Positions 33,976 through 46,639 of a DNA stretch of 64,000 nt are shown piece by piece. Each line of letters opens with the position of its first letter. The stretch's first letter is position 1. The DNA is from Monosporascus cannonballus. Its lineage: Eukaryota; Ascomycota; Sordariomycetes; Xylariales. The translations under genes and the position numbers were made by a program. The notes below the pieces were generated by a model, which saw only the letters and a program-made list of their open reading frames with translations, searched no databases and had not been told where the DNA came from. The stretch spans positions 152,365 to 216,364 of the forward strand of contig QJNS01000129.1 in the NCBI GenBank assembly GCA_004154925.1, in the 5' to 3' direction.

Positions 33976-34365
33976 TATACTGGTTGAAAATTACTTGATT
34001 CTTAAACTCAAATCCTAGAGGTTTATATTAGCATAAACATCGTAAAGGATTAAGCATTAAAATAGGTTAATTATTTTGTATAATATTAAAACAATTTGGA
34101 ATAAATAAAAGCACGTTGTAAACTTATAATATTTGAATTATAAAATTAAGAAACGTGTACATTTTGCGATCAGTTCAAAATATTTAAACGGCTTAACCTT
34201 CTAAGTTTTTTAAATTTTCTAATCCCTTTATAGCGCGTAAAAGGCTTAAGATATCAAGACCTTTAAGACCCTTAAGCCTATTATAAAATCGGTCCTCGTT
34301 TCGGGTCTTACTTTTTATTCTTATCTCGACTGTCTCTAGGGCTGCCATGCTTATTAGCTTATGCA
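33976..34365 (-). repeat. 5' LTR of element C (390 bp)
   Basis: Begins TATACTGGTTG after the internal sequence ...CCAATAACG, the same junction as G at 56832/56833. It ends TTATGCA and is followed by TSD ATTAC. The region 34230-34280 has decayed TTAAGACC/TTAAGCC repeats as in Z. Confidence 0.78.
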
Positions 34366-35423
34366 ATTACGTTATTTGAAATAAAAGATTTAAAAGGATT
34401 ATTATAAGTGTTAAAAGATTTTAATGATTGGCAAAGAAATTATTTATTAAGTTAAAGTTTATGCGAATTATTGAAATCTTCCTGGTTTAATTAGAACTAA
34501 AAGAATTATAAAGTAATAATTAAAATATTAAAAGAAAATATCAAATTTATATTTCGTTATTATTTAGAAAAAATATTAAAAAGAACATAATGCTAATATT
34601 TTAAACAAGTAATCCCATTTAGAAAAAGGATTGTTGAAATTAACTAAACAATTTTTAATATTATATTTAAGATTGATTTATATTTATTTTAAATGACAAT
34701 TTTCTAAAATATATATTTCTATATATATATATATATAAGAGTGAAACAGTATAGTAATAATTTGTAAGAATTACAGTTTTAAAAAATTGTGAACTCTTTT
34801 TAACTAAATTTCAAAAACAATTATAGTCCGTCATATATTTAATTATTATATATTAAAACAGTTCAAGATTTGAATAACTTAACAATGATCCTCTTTAGTC
34901 AATATTTTACAAAATTTAAAATAATAATTTTTAAAATATAATAGAAACACAGCTTTAAAAACACTGTTATTGTATAACGAAATAGGATTTATATAAACTT
35001 ATAGTTATAATTAATTCTAAAAGCTTTATAAAGTCTATTACTAAAAGTTTTAGTATAAGATTACATTGGTTCGAAGAGTTGACAATGAAAATATATTACG
35101 ATAGCATTTTCGTAGCTCTTAATACTTTTTCGACATTGACTTATTTTTTATCTTAGAGAAAAATATTTTAACGTATACGGATAAGCAAATAAATATATTT
35201 ACAATGAAATTAGTTCGTTTATTTGAAGAGCATAAAGAAATTTACACTTAAAATCAGTTTACGTTATAATCTACTATAATATATTTAAAACTTACTAAAT
35301 AAATATATAAAATAATTAAGTTTAATACTAATAATTTAATTTGGATAATATATTTGACACGAATAATATAACGTAACTAAAAAATTATGTATTACGGAAT
35401 AAACTTTGTAATTTTAATATTTC
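34366..35423 (+). mobile_element. Element E, segment 2 (RNase H and integrase)
   Basis: Continues E in register with H from about 48370 to 49440. For example, 34440-34570 matches the H text around 48440-48580. The match continues through the integrase core to 35423, where copia element D is inserted with TSD ATTTC. A (TA)n run of about 20 bp lies at 34717-34737. Heavily decayed; no long frame. Confidence 0.65.
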
Positions 35424-35630
35424 TGTCGGCAGTTAAGTGCTTCAGATGCTCACGGCTGGCGCTTTAAAGCAATGTTCTGCAGCCTGGGACAGCGTTTGTC
35501 CAGGGACCACCGTTTGTACAAATAGGACGTATATGTAAAGGCGGTACGCCCCAGACTTTTTCAGTTTTTCCTAATATATATTATTAAGCTATTACCAGTT
35601 TCTTATATTTGATTATTATAACTATTAATA
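35424..35630 (+). repeat. 5' LTR of element D (207 bp)
   Basis: Starts TGTCGGCAGTTAAG and ends ACTATTAATA (ACTGCTGACA in the partner). The first 130 bp are GC-rich and well conserved between the two LTRs. Confidence 0.9.
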
Positions 35631-35639
35631 TAATAACAT

Positions 35640-37420
35640 TTTCTGGTTTTTAGTAACCGTAATACATTAAACGAAATGGTTATTTAAAGGTTAAGTTAAT
35701 AAAAGAAATACGAAATTTAAAAAGAAATGGCTTAATTAACGATTCGAAAAAAAATTAAATGATAAATAACGATAGCAAATAAAACCTTTATTGCATAAAG
35801 TAACGTATTCGACTTTTCTTTTTCTTTAACAAAAGATTTCCGATAATTAGGAGGAATAATATTTTAATAAAGGTAAAATAAAGAAACAAAACCGTATATT
35901 AAATATAACGGCGGGAAAAAAATTTGCTTTCGAGCTATTTTTTTAAAAAAAAGTTTTATTACTTTAATTATAATAACAATTAAATGAAAAGCGATATAAA
36001 CCGTTTATTTAAAAATAATAGCCCGAAAATAAGTGACATAAATATGATATATTTTTCGGTACTAATATTAATAAGATTAAATAAAATGTTAAAGTATAGA
36101 AAAATAAATAATGATTGGTTAAGGATAAAATAAAAAATATTAATATTATAGAATAAATAATTAACATTATAAAATGATTATTAGATATGCCTTAGTTCAG
36201 AAATAATTTGCAGTAACAGAAAACCGGAATATTATTATTTTATTTTTTAATTAAAAAAGTATAAAATTCGAAAGATTTGCGGAAGACATTATAAAACATT
36301 AAACCTATTAGGTTAAATAGCTTAAAAGAAATACCAATTATAATGGAAAACGATATGGAAAAATTTAATCCCTTAAGGAAACGAAACGTAACCGAAAAAG
36401 TAATGTATTAAAAAATTAAACGTTCCCAAAAAGGCAAAAAAAGTTAAAAAAACTACTTAAAGACAGAAATATAATGTGTAATAACCCAATAATTTAAATA
36501 ATTTATTATTGTTTTTCGAATTCGTTTAGGGGCTATTTAACGCGATAAAGATGTCGTAATAGTTCCCTTAATAATTTAGATAACTTTAGCAAATTAGATA
36601 TTATCTTAAAAATAAAAAAGAATTCCAAGAAGTCCAATAACGGAAGTAAAACGAAATTGCGTTAAAAACGGTTCGATTTTACCTTAGATAAGAAAAATCA
36701 CTTATTAAGTTTAGTTAATTAAAAACTTTAAAATAATACATTTATTTTAACTTTTAAAAAAATTAATTATAAGGATGGAATAAAATTAAAATAATTAAAT
36801 TAATTACGTTTTATAAAGGCTATTATTAAGATTTACAAAAAAGTACCTTTAAAGCGAATTATAAGTATTAAGAAAAGTACGAAAATATTAAAAACCCTTA
36901 GGAAAACTGATGCCGTTATAAATAAGGTTAAGTAAAGGTCCTTTTAGAAAAAGCTTAGCAAAATTACTTATGATAAAAAAGATTTAATGCAATTTATTAT
37001 TAAATTCCAAAAGCTTTTCGGTAAAGTGAAAAGTTATAGTATACGACTTAAACCGGAAAAACAAATTATTATGTTCCTTACTGTTATAAAGAACTAAGCT
37101 AGTAACTGGTACAAAATTATTCAATCGGTATTAAAATAAACGGATCATTTTTTTAAATAATTAATTAACTATTTTAATAATAAGTTCCATAACTGTATTA
37201 ATAATAAAGAAAACGCAAAAGCCCATAATACCTAAAGGGATAAGGACAAGAGTAATAATAATTTCAGAAATAAAAAGCTTATATAGAATAAGAATAAAGA
37301 GCCCTTTTGCTTTAATTATGGAAAATATGGCCATATAATGAAAAGCTGCCCTGAACTGCAAAAAGAACGGAAAATTGGCAGGGAAAAAAACGCGTAAATA
37401 ACGTCAAAATAATAATAATG
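35640..37420 (+). pseudogene. Decayed gag of copia element D
   Basis: The supporting motif is a zinc knuckle at about 37299-37340 reading CFNYGKYGHIMKSC: CX2CX4HX4C with only the second Cys changed to Tyr. It is preceded by an Asn/Lys-rich stretch. The upstream part aligns with nothing else in the window and is placed in gag by position only. The role would be capsid formation and RNA packaging. Confidence 0.65.
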
Positions 37421-37699
37421 GCCATAATAATAATAATAACAATTTTTGCAATATCCGTAACGGCAGTTAAAGCGAAAAGTAATTTATCCTTAAAAGTTTT
37501 AAAGACTTATACCGGTTAAACCAAAAAACCTTTAACGCTTACTTTAAAAAATAGTAGTTTTAAGACCTTATACAGTAATACGACAAAATAGTATAATAAA
37601 AAGCTTAAAGAGCTATAATAAATAAAAGCTTTAAATTATAAGCAACCGAAAGCCCTAAGTTTTAAATAATTAATTGCCTTAAAGCAATTAAAGCAATAA

Positions 37700-40600
37700 T
37701 TATAGACAGCATTATATTTTTATATATACATTTTTCTACGGAAAACAACTGAAATTAATAGCTTGGAAATTCGGGAATAAACGTTAATATTACGAATAAT
37801 ATTAATAGCTTTGATAAAAACATTATATTAAATATTAAATCCAAGGGAATTTAAAGGATAATAAAAGGCGAATTAATTAATATAATTTTTGTCGGTATTA
37901 TTAAAAAATCTTTAAAAGGCCTTAATAAAAACATAACGAAATTACAGTAAAATATATGTTATATATTAAGGATTTCTTATTAAAGGTATTTTTCGAGAAA
38001 ATATTTTATAGATTAAAAGGTTATTTAGGTTATAACGCCTTAATTAATCTTAATAAAACTTAGTTAATAATAATTAATGTCCTTTAAAAAGGATTTTTCC
38101 TATGGCTTTATAAAAAGTTAAAGCTTATTATTAAGATTTTAATAATAAATAAAAACGATTAATAAGGATATACGTTAAAAAACATATTCGGTAAAGAAAA
38201 TAACGGTAACCTAATTAATAACTTAAGGAAAGCCTTTATAAAAGCATTTAAGAACGGAAAAGGTTTTATAACGGACGAAGTTATAAACAAATAATTTTCT
38301 GATATTATTACCTTTATTACCTTAATATTAAACGATTAATTTGGATTATTACCAGGTTTACGAGGATAAATTTAGACCCCAAAGATATAAAAATTATCCT
38401 TCATATAATTTATAACGAAACGAAAATACGGAAGATCTCGTCCATAAATTCTTAAAAACGAAAATAATATATGGAGAAAATTATTTGGAACGACGTAAGT
38501 TTAATAAAGCCCGTTAATATTAAAAATAACAATTATTTTAGACTAATTATAAACGGTTTATCGCGTTATAAAAATATAATTAATTTAAGATTAAAAACAA
38601 AATATAACAGTACTTATATACGTATATTACGTAAGTAATTAAACATTTAAAGGCGTTAAGCAAAAAGAACAAAATATAGATTTTACCCTTTAATAATAAC
38701 AAAACATTCGGCATAATAATTATCAAACCTTTCTGCATTATAAAAGGTATTAAGCTGGTAATTTTCAGCTTATATAACCAATATTAAAATGGAATTACAA
38801 AATATAATATCCAATTTTGTTAAGACAAAACCCATACGATTTTCGTACAAATAAAAATATTTATATATTTTTAGGACCGTATAATAAAAGCTATAACTTA
38901 TACGATTAATGAAATAAAATAATTAATTATGAAAAATATACTATTTATTAAATATTTTAAAAGCGTATTCGAGTTTAAACCGAAATAATTATATAAACTG
39001 GATAATTATTATTATCGTATCGTTAATAATAAATATATAATTTTTATTAATACGAATTAGAGGATTAAATTAAAAATATTAACAACCCGAAAAATAAAAA
39101 CAATGCTATTAAAATATTAAAAGATATATAACTATAAGGTTTAATTATTAAAAGGTGGTAAATTATTAATAATATTATATGTTATTATTTATAAGGATTT
39201 AAAAAAACCAAACTAACCCCTTAGCTCGAAAAATATTATTCGGTTATTTCCATAACCCGTATAAAAACGTTTAAAATACCGTTAAAAGTAAGGTATTAAA
39301 ATAAAGAATAAGGACGATAACGTTATTTTAAAAGACGATATAAATTAGGAAACGAAGTAAGTAAAGCCTAAAAAAAACGTCCAAAAAATAATCCTTAACC
39401 TATATACCCTGGAAGCTCTATATAAAACCCCGGAGCTTTTATGCGAATTAAAGTTAACTTTAATTTAAACAGGCGATAAAAAAAGCAATTATAATATATG
39501 CACTTTTTATTTCGACCTTGATAATAACTTTAATAACGGAATTTATAGGTTATTTATAATGAAAGACAGTTTAAGCTTAAAGGAAATTATAAAAGCCCAA
39601 AACAAAAGATATAGTTTAAAGCGATTTTTAGGAGAGCAAAAAAAACCTTTCGTGCGAAATTTTTAAATTTATATTTTTTGGCGAAAAAACTTATAAGTAT
39701 TTTGTAAATATTATATAGATATTAAGAAACAAAAATATACGTTTACGGAAAAGCTAAAAAAGTATAAGGCCTGTATTTACGCGAAAGCACTTACTTAACG
39801 AAAAAAATTAAATTATAATAAGATTATAACCAATATGATAAAGGTTATATGTTAAAAGGTTTTGATAACATTAGTTACCGCCTTAAATTAACATATATTT
39901 CAAATTACTTTTATTACCGCTTACTTAAATAATAATTCAAAGAAAAACGGTTATATAACGTTTTCCTTTTTCATATTAACGTAATATTGTAATGCTTATT
40001 TAAAAAATAAAAATATTTGTTAATTTTTCTTTAAAAAAATGTTAAATTAATATACCTTTTATATAACTTAAAATAAGCTGAAATTACTTAATAAAAAAAT
40101 AAAAGAAATATTCATAAAATAATGATTTTAATTATTAATTTCGGATAACGTAATATACCATAACCCGGAAATAGAAGTTATTATTATTTCGTACGTTAAT
40201 AATTTCTTATTTTTCAGTCTTAGTAAATAACGGTTTTAAGGTATTATTTAAAGAATTATTAAAAACGTACTTATTAAGGATTTAAATAACGCAAATTCAT
40301 ACCTAGGTATATGGATTATATGTTTTTTGTTAATTAAAAACGTGAGGATAAATTCATAAAATATATCGAAAGTTTAATATAATTAATACGTTTAAACGTT
40401 TTACGAAACATATTTATGTTATTTATTGAAAGGTTACTTCAAAAATATTATATAATATAACAAAGTAATTAATAAAAAACGTTTAAATAGGTTAAATTAA
40501 TAAGAGAATTTAATTTTTTTTTAATTATATTAATAAATTTGATATAACATTTACGACCGAGATTTGGGTTAAATTTATAAATAAATTAATATTTAAACGG

Positions 40601-41189
40601 TACGGCAAATGTATTTTTTAATATACAAGATTAAACGAAAATTATTTATACTAAAAATATAACAACTTAAATTTATTCAAAATAATACATATAAGCTTTA
40701 CGGATTCCGAATTAACAAAATATATTACGAAATACGTATTTTTTATAATTAAAACATCCGTTACGTAATGTTCGGAATTATAAGGTATTATTATTAAATA
40801 TATTATAAAATAAAATACATAAAAAGAAAAATAATAATAACGAAAATAATTAAAATCAGAAATTTTCTTATACAATTAAGGCTTAGGCTTAAAGGCCTTA
40901 TTCCTATTTGAGAAAATAATATAAGTATGTTAAAAAAAATAACAAAAATATAAATAATCCGAAAAAAACGTTATATTCGGTTCGAATATTTTTACGTACG
41001 TTAAAATGTTTAGGACGGAAATATTTATTTTTAATACGTAGAAAATAAAGATAACCTAATAAATAGGCTTACGAGGCCATTAAATAAGGTTAATTTCGAA
41101 CGATTTATAATTAACTTAGAGCTTAAAAGAATATAAATATAAAATAAGCTAAAAAATATTTAAAACTAACGAAAATCAAAGTTTAGTTC
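37700..41189 (+). pseudogene. Decayed pol of copia element D (PR, RT, RNase H)
   Basis: An aspartic protease signature near 37762-37810 reads GNSGINVNITNNINSFDKN, fitting the copia pattern DSGA..H.TN with Asp and His changed to Asn. The RT catalytic box SYVNNFLFFS lies at 40189-40218; the Asp-Asp of YVDD is now Asn-Asn by two G-to-A steps. RT being far downstream of the protease leaves room for integrase between (about 38000-39400), which I could not identify residue by residue. RNase H is expected downstream, at about 40300-41190. All frames are interrupted. Confidence 0.72.
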
Positions 41190-41379
41190 TGTGACGGGCA
41201 CGATGCGTAGGTTGAACGGAGGCACGGCCCAACAAAGGTTTATATTCAAGGTGAGGAGGGAAGGGGAGAAACAGCTAGCCACCAGCGAGGTGGCTGCTCC
41301 CTATATACATATGGGTGAGCTCGGGCTAAGGAGCTCGCTCCGTAAGCCCGAGCTGCCCTATAGGCTCTAGCCTGTAACA
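41190..41379. mobile_element. 190-bp LTR-like insertion in element D
   Basis: Ends are TGTGACGGG and CCTGTAACA. Flanks AGTTC (41185-41189) and AATTC (41380-41384) are a TSD with one G/A difference. Very GC-rich compared with its host. It holds two hairpins: GCCACC/GGTGGC at 41278-41294, and AGCTCGGGCT/AGCCCGAGCT at 41318-41354 with an inner GGAG/CTCC stem. A TATATACATATG sits between them. No ORF. Likely a solo LTR of a small non-autonomous element. Confidence 0.78.
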
Positions 41380-41434
41380 AATTCCTATATAAAGTAAAGA
41401 CTTTAATAAATAAGCCATCTAACATAAAAGGGCG

Positions 41435-41641
41435 TATCGGCAGTTAGGTGCTTTAGATACTTACGGCTAGCGTTTTGAAGCAGTGCTTCGTAACCTGAGA
41501 CAGCGTTTGTCCAGGGACTACCGTTTGTACAAATAGGACGTATATATAAGGGCGGTACGCCCTAGATTTCTTCAGTTTTTTTTAGCATAGATTATTAAGC
41601 TATTACCAGTTTCCTGCATTTGATCACTGTGACTGCTGACA
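41435..41641 (+). repeat. 3' LTR of element D (207 bp)
   Basis: Starts TATCGGCAGTTAGG and ends CTGCTGACA, followed by TSD ATTTC. Confidence 0.9.
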
Positions 41642-41646
41642 ATTTC

Positions 41647-43240
41647 TAAAATTATTAACTTAATTCTAGTAAACGTATACATTGATGTTATATTAAAGGT
41701 TTAAAAAACAATTCATTTTAAATGCATTAATACTAAAGGAATTTTCAGCTTAAAATACTATTACAGAATTATAATAAATGTTAAAATTAAATTAAAACTT
41801 TTATGTAATTAAATAATGAAATATTAACACCTAATAAAAATATCCAAAATAGACTTTCGAAAAAAAGTTATTTTATTTAAAAAAACATTTAAATTAAAAA
41901 TCGCAATAGTAAAATCGATTTCAAACATATCAGTTTTTATAAAATTATTAAAATTTGAAATATTAATTATTAATTAACACTATTCCTAAAATTTACACTT
42001 TATTTAGTTTTTTGCGTTTCTTTTTAATAACCTAACAATAGTTTTTACTAAAGTTAATACTGGTAAAAAAAAACGTAAAAAGTAAATAACAAAACGTCTA
42101 TTAAGATAAAGACAATTATCTGTATAAAGGGGAAAAACGAACTTATCTAATACTTAATCAAATAAAAATGAAAGTACCTAAACCTCGAAAATATTTAAAG
42201 CTTCGCAATAAGTCGTTTAAATATCTAACGCTTTTGAAAATATTATTAGATATAACGACAAAACTAAAAGTTACGTTTTAAACAACGTTTTATAAACACG
42301 CAATTTGCAAATTAACGATATTTTAAGTATTACAGTTTGTATCTTCGAAGATTTAAAGATTTTATTATCGCTTTCATTTCACTGTATTTAAAATTATCGA
42401 GCGAGTTCAAAATTTTAGAAAGAGTATTAACAAATTTAATACCTTACGTTTAATATTATTATCGTTAACGATTAATAGAAAATAACCGGCTCAAAAATCG
42501 TAATAAAGCTTGTTCGGTAATTAATTTGAGCCTTTTTAAACAACGAGCTCTAACCGCGGAATAATAAACTATAAATATAAAAATGCACGTCGTATTATAT
42601 AACCCGCTATAACGTATATATTTCTTTTAACATTGATCGTTTCTTTACCTATTTACTAAGTAAAGGTCATTAATATATATATATATACATACCTATAAAA
42701 TACATTGTAATTTTATAACGTTGTATTCCAATTAAATCTGCTAAAAAGTAACGTTGTTCGATTTTGCAGCAACGATATTTAAAAATGCGACAAAACATAA
42801 GTAAGTAAAAAAGAACTTAATGAAAAAGAAATAGCAGAAGTAAAAGTTTTAGAAAAAAAACGTATAACGATTTAACAGGTTGCAGCCTTTAAAACAGTTG
42901 TAATAAAACAAGCTAAAAAACTAAATAAGCTAAATTACGCAAAAGATTACCAACTTAAGAATAATAAGCCAGTAATTGAAATTACTAACTTATAGATAAT
43001 GAGCTATAAAGCGCATTATAAATTAATAAATAATATTTTAACAAGCTAAACTACTAATATAAAAAATAAAGTAATAAACTCAAATAAATAAATATATATA
43101 TATTAAATTGAAACTTTATAAGTGATATCATGGTTACTATTTTAGTAAAATATAATACAGTTTATAATATTTATAACAATAATAAATAATGTAAGTTGTA
43201 ATAAAGGACGATCTTCAGATTTATATATAAATAAAGTTAA
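41647..43240 (+). mobile_element. Element E, segment 3 (integrase end, chromodomain region, 3' LTR)
   Basis: In register with H from about 49440. 42145-42200 matches the chromodomain segment of H (the text around TACTTAATCAAATAAAAATGAAAGTACC). An LTR-like stretch begins near 42878 (GGTTGCAGCC) and contains two decayed 35-bp-type repeat units at about 42951-43020. Its 3' end could not be fixed; similarity is lost near 43240. Confidence 0.58.
42878..43240 (+). repeat. Probable 3' LTR of element E, right end uncertain
   Basis: Aligns with the H 3' LTR from its start through the repeat units and into the TTTATAATATTTATAACAATAAT stretch, after which it diverges. Boundaries are approximate. Confidence 0.45.
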
Positions 43241-43462
43241 TATATAATTATTTTTAATATATACTTTCTTTTAATAATAATATTTTTTTCGCATCATCTT
43301 TAACATTTTATACAAGGTGATTTCTTAAGTCTTAATCGTTTTTATAATATTTATAAATTGTTTTATTACGAATATAACAATTACAGTTTTATAAATTAAC
43401 TTTACTTTGTTATTTAATTTTTAACGCCATATATCTTTACAACGTGTAATTTATAAAGTGGG

Positions 43463-43812
43463 TATGTCTAGGATAAAAGGTTTAACCAATTATTAAACAT
43501 TAATCGTACGGGTTTATGTTAATAGAAATATTGACGGATTTTAAACAATAACCTAACTGTAATTTCGTTTTCTAATACTAAAAATACCTTATATAACGAA
43601 ATATTGTTATAGGTTAATAGTATTTAAATAATGGATTTAACGAATATATATATTTTTATTAGCGTATTAGCTTCTTAATAATAAATTCATAATCCGGTTT
43701 AGTAGTTTACTTTAAAGAACTTTGAATTTATTACGTAACTTAATTTATTTAAATTTCTTAACTATTTCTGCTACAATTTTCTTTAAAAGCTATCTTTCAT
43801 TAAATCTTAATA
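43463..43812 (-). repeat. 3' LTR of element I (about 350 bp)
   Basis: Begins near TATGTCTAGG and aligns with G's left LTR (50548-50898). It ends CTTAATA before CGATTTCTTC, the usual LTR/internal junction of this family. The left edge is uncertain by several bases. Confidence 0.7.
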
Positions 43813-43871
43813 CGATTTCTTCTTTTTAAAAACCTTACTTTTAAAAGAAATCTTTCTAATAAGTTTTCCGT

Positions 43872-44077
43872 TGTAAGATAATGGATAGCTGTAAGCTGGG
43901 TGAGGTGATCTCCGACGAGTCGTAGAGCAGATTCCAAGAAGTAAGTGTATTAGGTTACTTCCATCTGGCGTTTCCCACTAGCTGCCAGATGGTGGATTTA
44001 TACTAGTAAGTGGGTCGGTGGCTGATCGGTGGCTGGTCGGCTACCAGCCTCATCCTCATAGGGGCTGTATTCTCATA
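43872..44077 (+). mobile_element. 206-bp LTR-like insertion in element I (copy 2)
   Basis: Reverse complement of the 206-bp insert at 15247-15452, with the same length and only scattered substitutions. Flanks are TCCGT (43867-43871) and TCCGC (44078-44082), a TSD with one T/C difference. Ends are TGTAAGATAA and TCTCATA (TCTCACA in copy 1). A TATA-like TTTATACTAG lies near 44000. Confidence 0.85.
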
Positions 44078-44242
44078 TCCGCCTTTTTCATTATATTTAA
44101 TCGTATTTCTAAATGTTATTTTCGTAAGACCGAATAACATTATACTTTAATCAACTTGATTAAAATATGAAGTTTCGAAACCATACCATACGCTTTGTAC
44201 TTTGAAAAAGCTTTGGTTATTAAATAATAAAGAGGGTTTTTC

Positions 44243-44574
44243 AGTTATGGCTCAAGGAGCCACGGTTTCCAGAAACGGTCTGTCATAACCCAACCACAAG
44301 TGCGCGGTGAGGCAGGTTACGTGATGGATTACCAACTGACTGGTAGTGAACCAGTAAGCCGGATCAAGATATATATTTTTATTATTCCCATAATCTAAAT
44401 AATATCAATTTATAATATTTATTAATATTAATTATTTGTAATACGATTTTTGTACTTTTAATATTAAAAAACATAATTAGATTATTTTATTATTATAAAA
44501 TCTTAAAATATTCTTATTAATATAAATTCGTATAATTAAGGTTTAATAATTGGTTAAACCTTTTAGCCATTATA
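44243..44574 (+). repeat. 5' LTR of element H (332 bp, one 35-bp unit)
   Basis: Starts AGTTATGGCTC (the partner starts TATTATGGCCC) and ends GCCATTATA. A single 35-bp unit lies at 44331-44365, just after TTACGTGA (44317-44324), the E-box-like palindrome with one change. Confidence 0.87.
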
Positions 44575-46000
44575 CGTTATAAGCTTTTATTTAATAATAT
44601 CGTTAAACTTTAAGTAATATTACGGATATTATATTTATTAATAAACAGCCCGAATAACTTATTTATTAGATTCTTAAATACCCGGACATTAAAATGCAAT
44701 CCGAGGAATAAAAGAAAAAGCCTCGCCTTTTTCGCAAAGAAATTCTTTGACGCCTGGACGTTATAAACGAACGTCTTATTTAGCTTAAGAGAAATAATAA
44801 CGACCTTACGATATCCTTTTAATTATCTATAAGAAACTTAAGGGAAAAAAAAGCCCCCGAAATCGGGAAATCTCCTTAAATAAGCCAGATTATTTAGTTA
44901 AATTTTATTAATAAATTAAGAAACGTTCTTAAACCTTTTAAATTAGAACTTTTAGACGGAGTTTCGATTAAGTTATAATTATTTTTAATTTAATGCCAAA
45001 TATATTTCAGGTAATTTTTTTATTTGATTTATTACGTTTATTATACGAATTAAATTTATAATTAAACGATTTACCCAAAATGCGGTCATATAATTTAAAC
45101 CCGTTATAAAAATATATTATTTTACTATTCGAAAAACGGAACCTAAAAATAAGGCGAATTTATAAAGATTACGAATAATTCGAATAAGCATTAACGAAAA
45201 CTTTCGGAATAATAAAGGAAAAAATAAATACAGAAATATGAATTTAATAATTAAAACCAAAAAAAATAATGTTTAATTATAACAGTACGTTAATTTAATT
45301 AACTGTTAAACTAAATTAAGGATAAAAATATTATTAATTAAATTTTATAATAACTTAAAAAATATATACAGAATTTTTTAGATTTAATTGGCCTAATTAT
45401 TTATCGGATTATATCGTTAGAATAATTAAAATTAACGATCGACAATATATAAGGTATTAAAAGTATTAAAAGAAAAAATAATAATAAATTCCGATATATG
45501 TCCAATATTAACTTTTTTCGACGTAATAACATTTCTTACGGCACAGAATTAGGACTTATGGAACTAAGAGCTATTTATAAAAAGAATTAAAGTTAGATCA
45601 AATATTATAATTACACCAAAATAAGACATAAAGTAACATAATATAAAGCACCCAAAAAGCCCCGTTAAAACGACTAAAAACCACTACCTAAGGAATAATC
45701 TAGAAAAAATCAAAGAAACGGAAATAACCCCATTAACATAATTTGGCCTAAGTACATACCAGGGCCCCTATAGTAGGAAGTCCAATAAGGATTATCATAA
45801 CAAGAAATTCGACGAAAAATACGAAAAGCCAGAAAACGGGCTTAATAAATATTACGAACATAACAAAAAGCATTATAAGGATAATTACGCGAATATTAGG
45901 ATTAGACAGAGGAAGTTTATCCCGGAACCCCTGATAGATACGGCAAAATATACGCCATATATTGTCAACGACAAGAATATCCCTATAACAAAAAATAAAA
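44575..46000 (+). pseudogene. Decayed gag of element H
   Basis: Lies between the 5' LTR and the protease. The zinc-knuckle counterpart at about 45847-45890 reads KYYEHNKKHYKDNYANIR: the spacing Y..H....H....Y fits CX2CX4HX4C with Cys lost to Tyr. A preceding Lys/Asn-rich segment contains a stretch collinear with gag of G (55836-56132). Frames are interrupted throughout. Confidence 0.62.
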
Positions 46001-46639
46001 TAATATATTTACGGACAAATTACCCGTATATATTATGAAAGATTCTATTTTTTAAACCGTATCGGAAATAATAAAAACGATAAATAATAATATCAATATT
46101 TTCGATTTATAGTCCCAGAATATGTTTAATAATTGGTCGAAGCAAAAGGCTAGTCTAAAGGAAAATAATGCCCATAAAAATCTTTTTGTTATTGCTAATA
46201 ATATGATTATTAAACGGAAAAAGAATTAATCCAATATATAATAAAAGTATATTACCAGAACATTATTCTAAACCTTTATTTTCAATTAGTATTTATTATA
46301 AACCCTTACGGAGAAAAGGTTATTAAAAAAATATGGAAATTTATAGACATTTTTTGGAAGGATAATTAGGATAATATATAATAAAATGTACTTATAAATA
46401 TAAAGAAAGAGTTTATTCAATAAAAAAATAAATTGTCGTAAAATTAAAAAGAATTAATATAATTTTTAAAAGCAGTACGCCGGTAATAACGATAAATATA
46501 ATAAGTTAATACGTTAAAGAAAAATATATAAATAAGGTTCGATAAACTCGAATAAGAATTAAAAAAAGAATTATTTATAAAAAAGCCGTAAAATAACAAA
46601 ACCTAAAGGAATTACAGGGAATTCTTAAAAAAAGCTTTA

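Larger units (their letters stand above)
12967..34365 (-). mobile_element. Ty3/gypsy element C (interrupted by A, B and two short inserts)
   Basis: Minus-strand copy of the same family as Z and G. Removing A, B and the 124-bp and 133-bp inserts with their TSD copies leaves about 6.4 kb, close to the 6.7 kb of G. The left end TGTAACGGCTAGG (12967) and right end TTATGCA (34365) are flanked by GTTAC and ATTAC, a 5-bp TSD with one G-to-A change. The flanking sequence on both sides is E, in register with H. The pieces are 12967-13247, 20662-23320 and 30631-34365. Confidence 0.85.
35424..41641 (+). mobile_element. Ty1/copia retrotransposon D (6.2 kb)
   Basis: Direct LTRs of 207 bp (35424-35630 and 41435-41641) are flanked by a perfect TSD ATTTC (35419-35423 and 41642-41646). 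The LTR ends are TGTCGGCAG and CTGCTGACA. Internal order is gag knuckle, protease, then RT late, which with the YVDD-type RT box fits Ty1/copia. It is inserted in the integrase of E. It contains a 190-bp short insert. RIP damage is strong. Confidence 0.9.

Noticed and set aside
34717..34737. (TA)n run as regulatory element
   Set aside because: Simple repeat common in AT-rich decayed DNA; no context for function.
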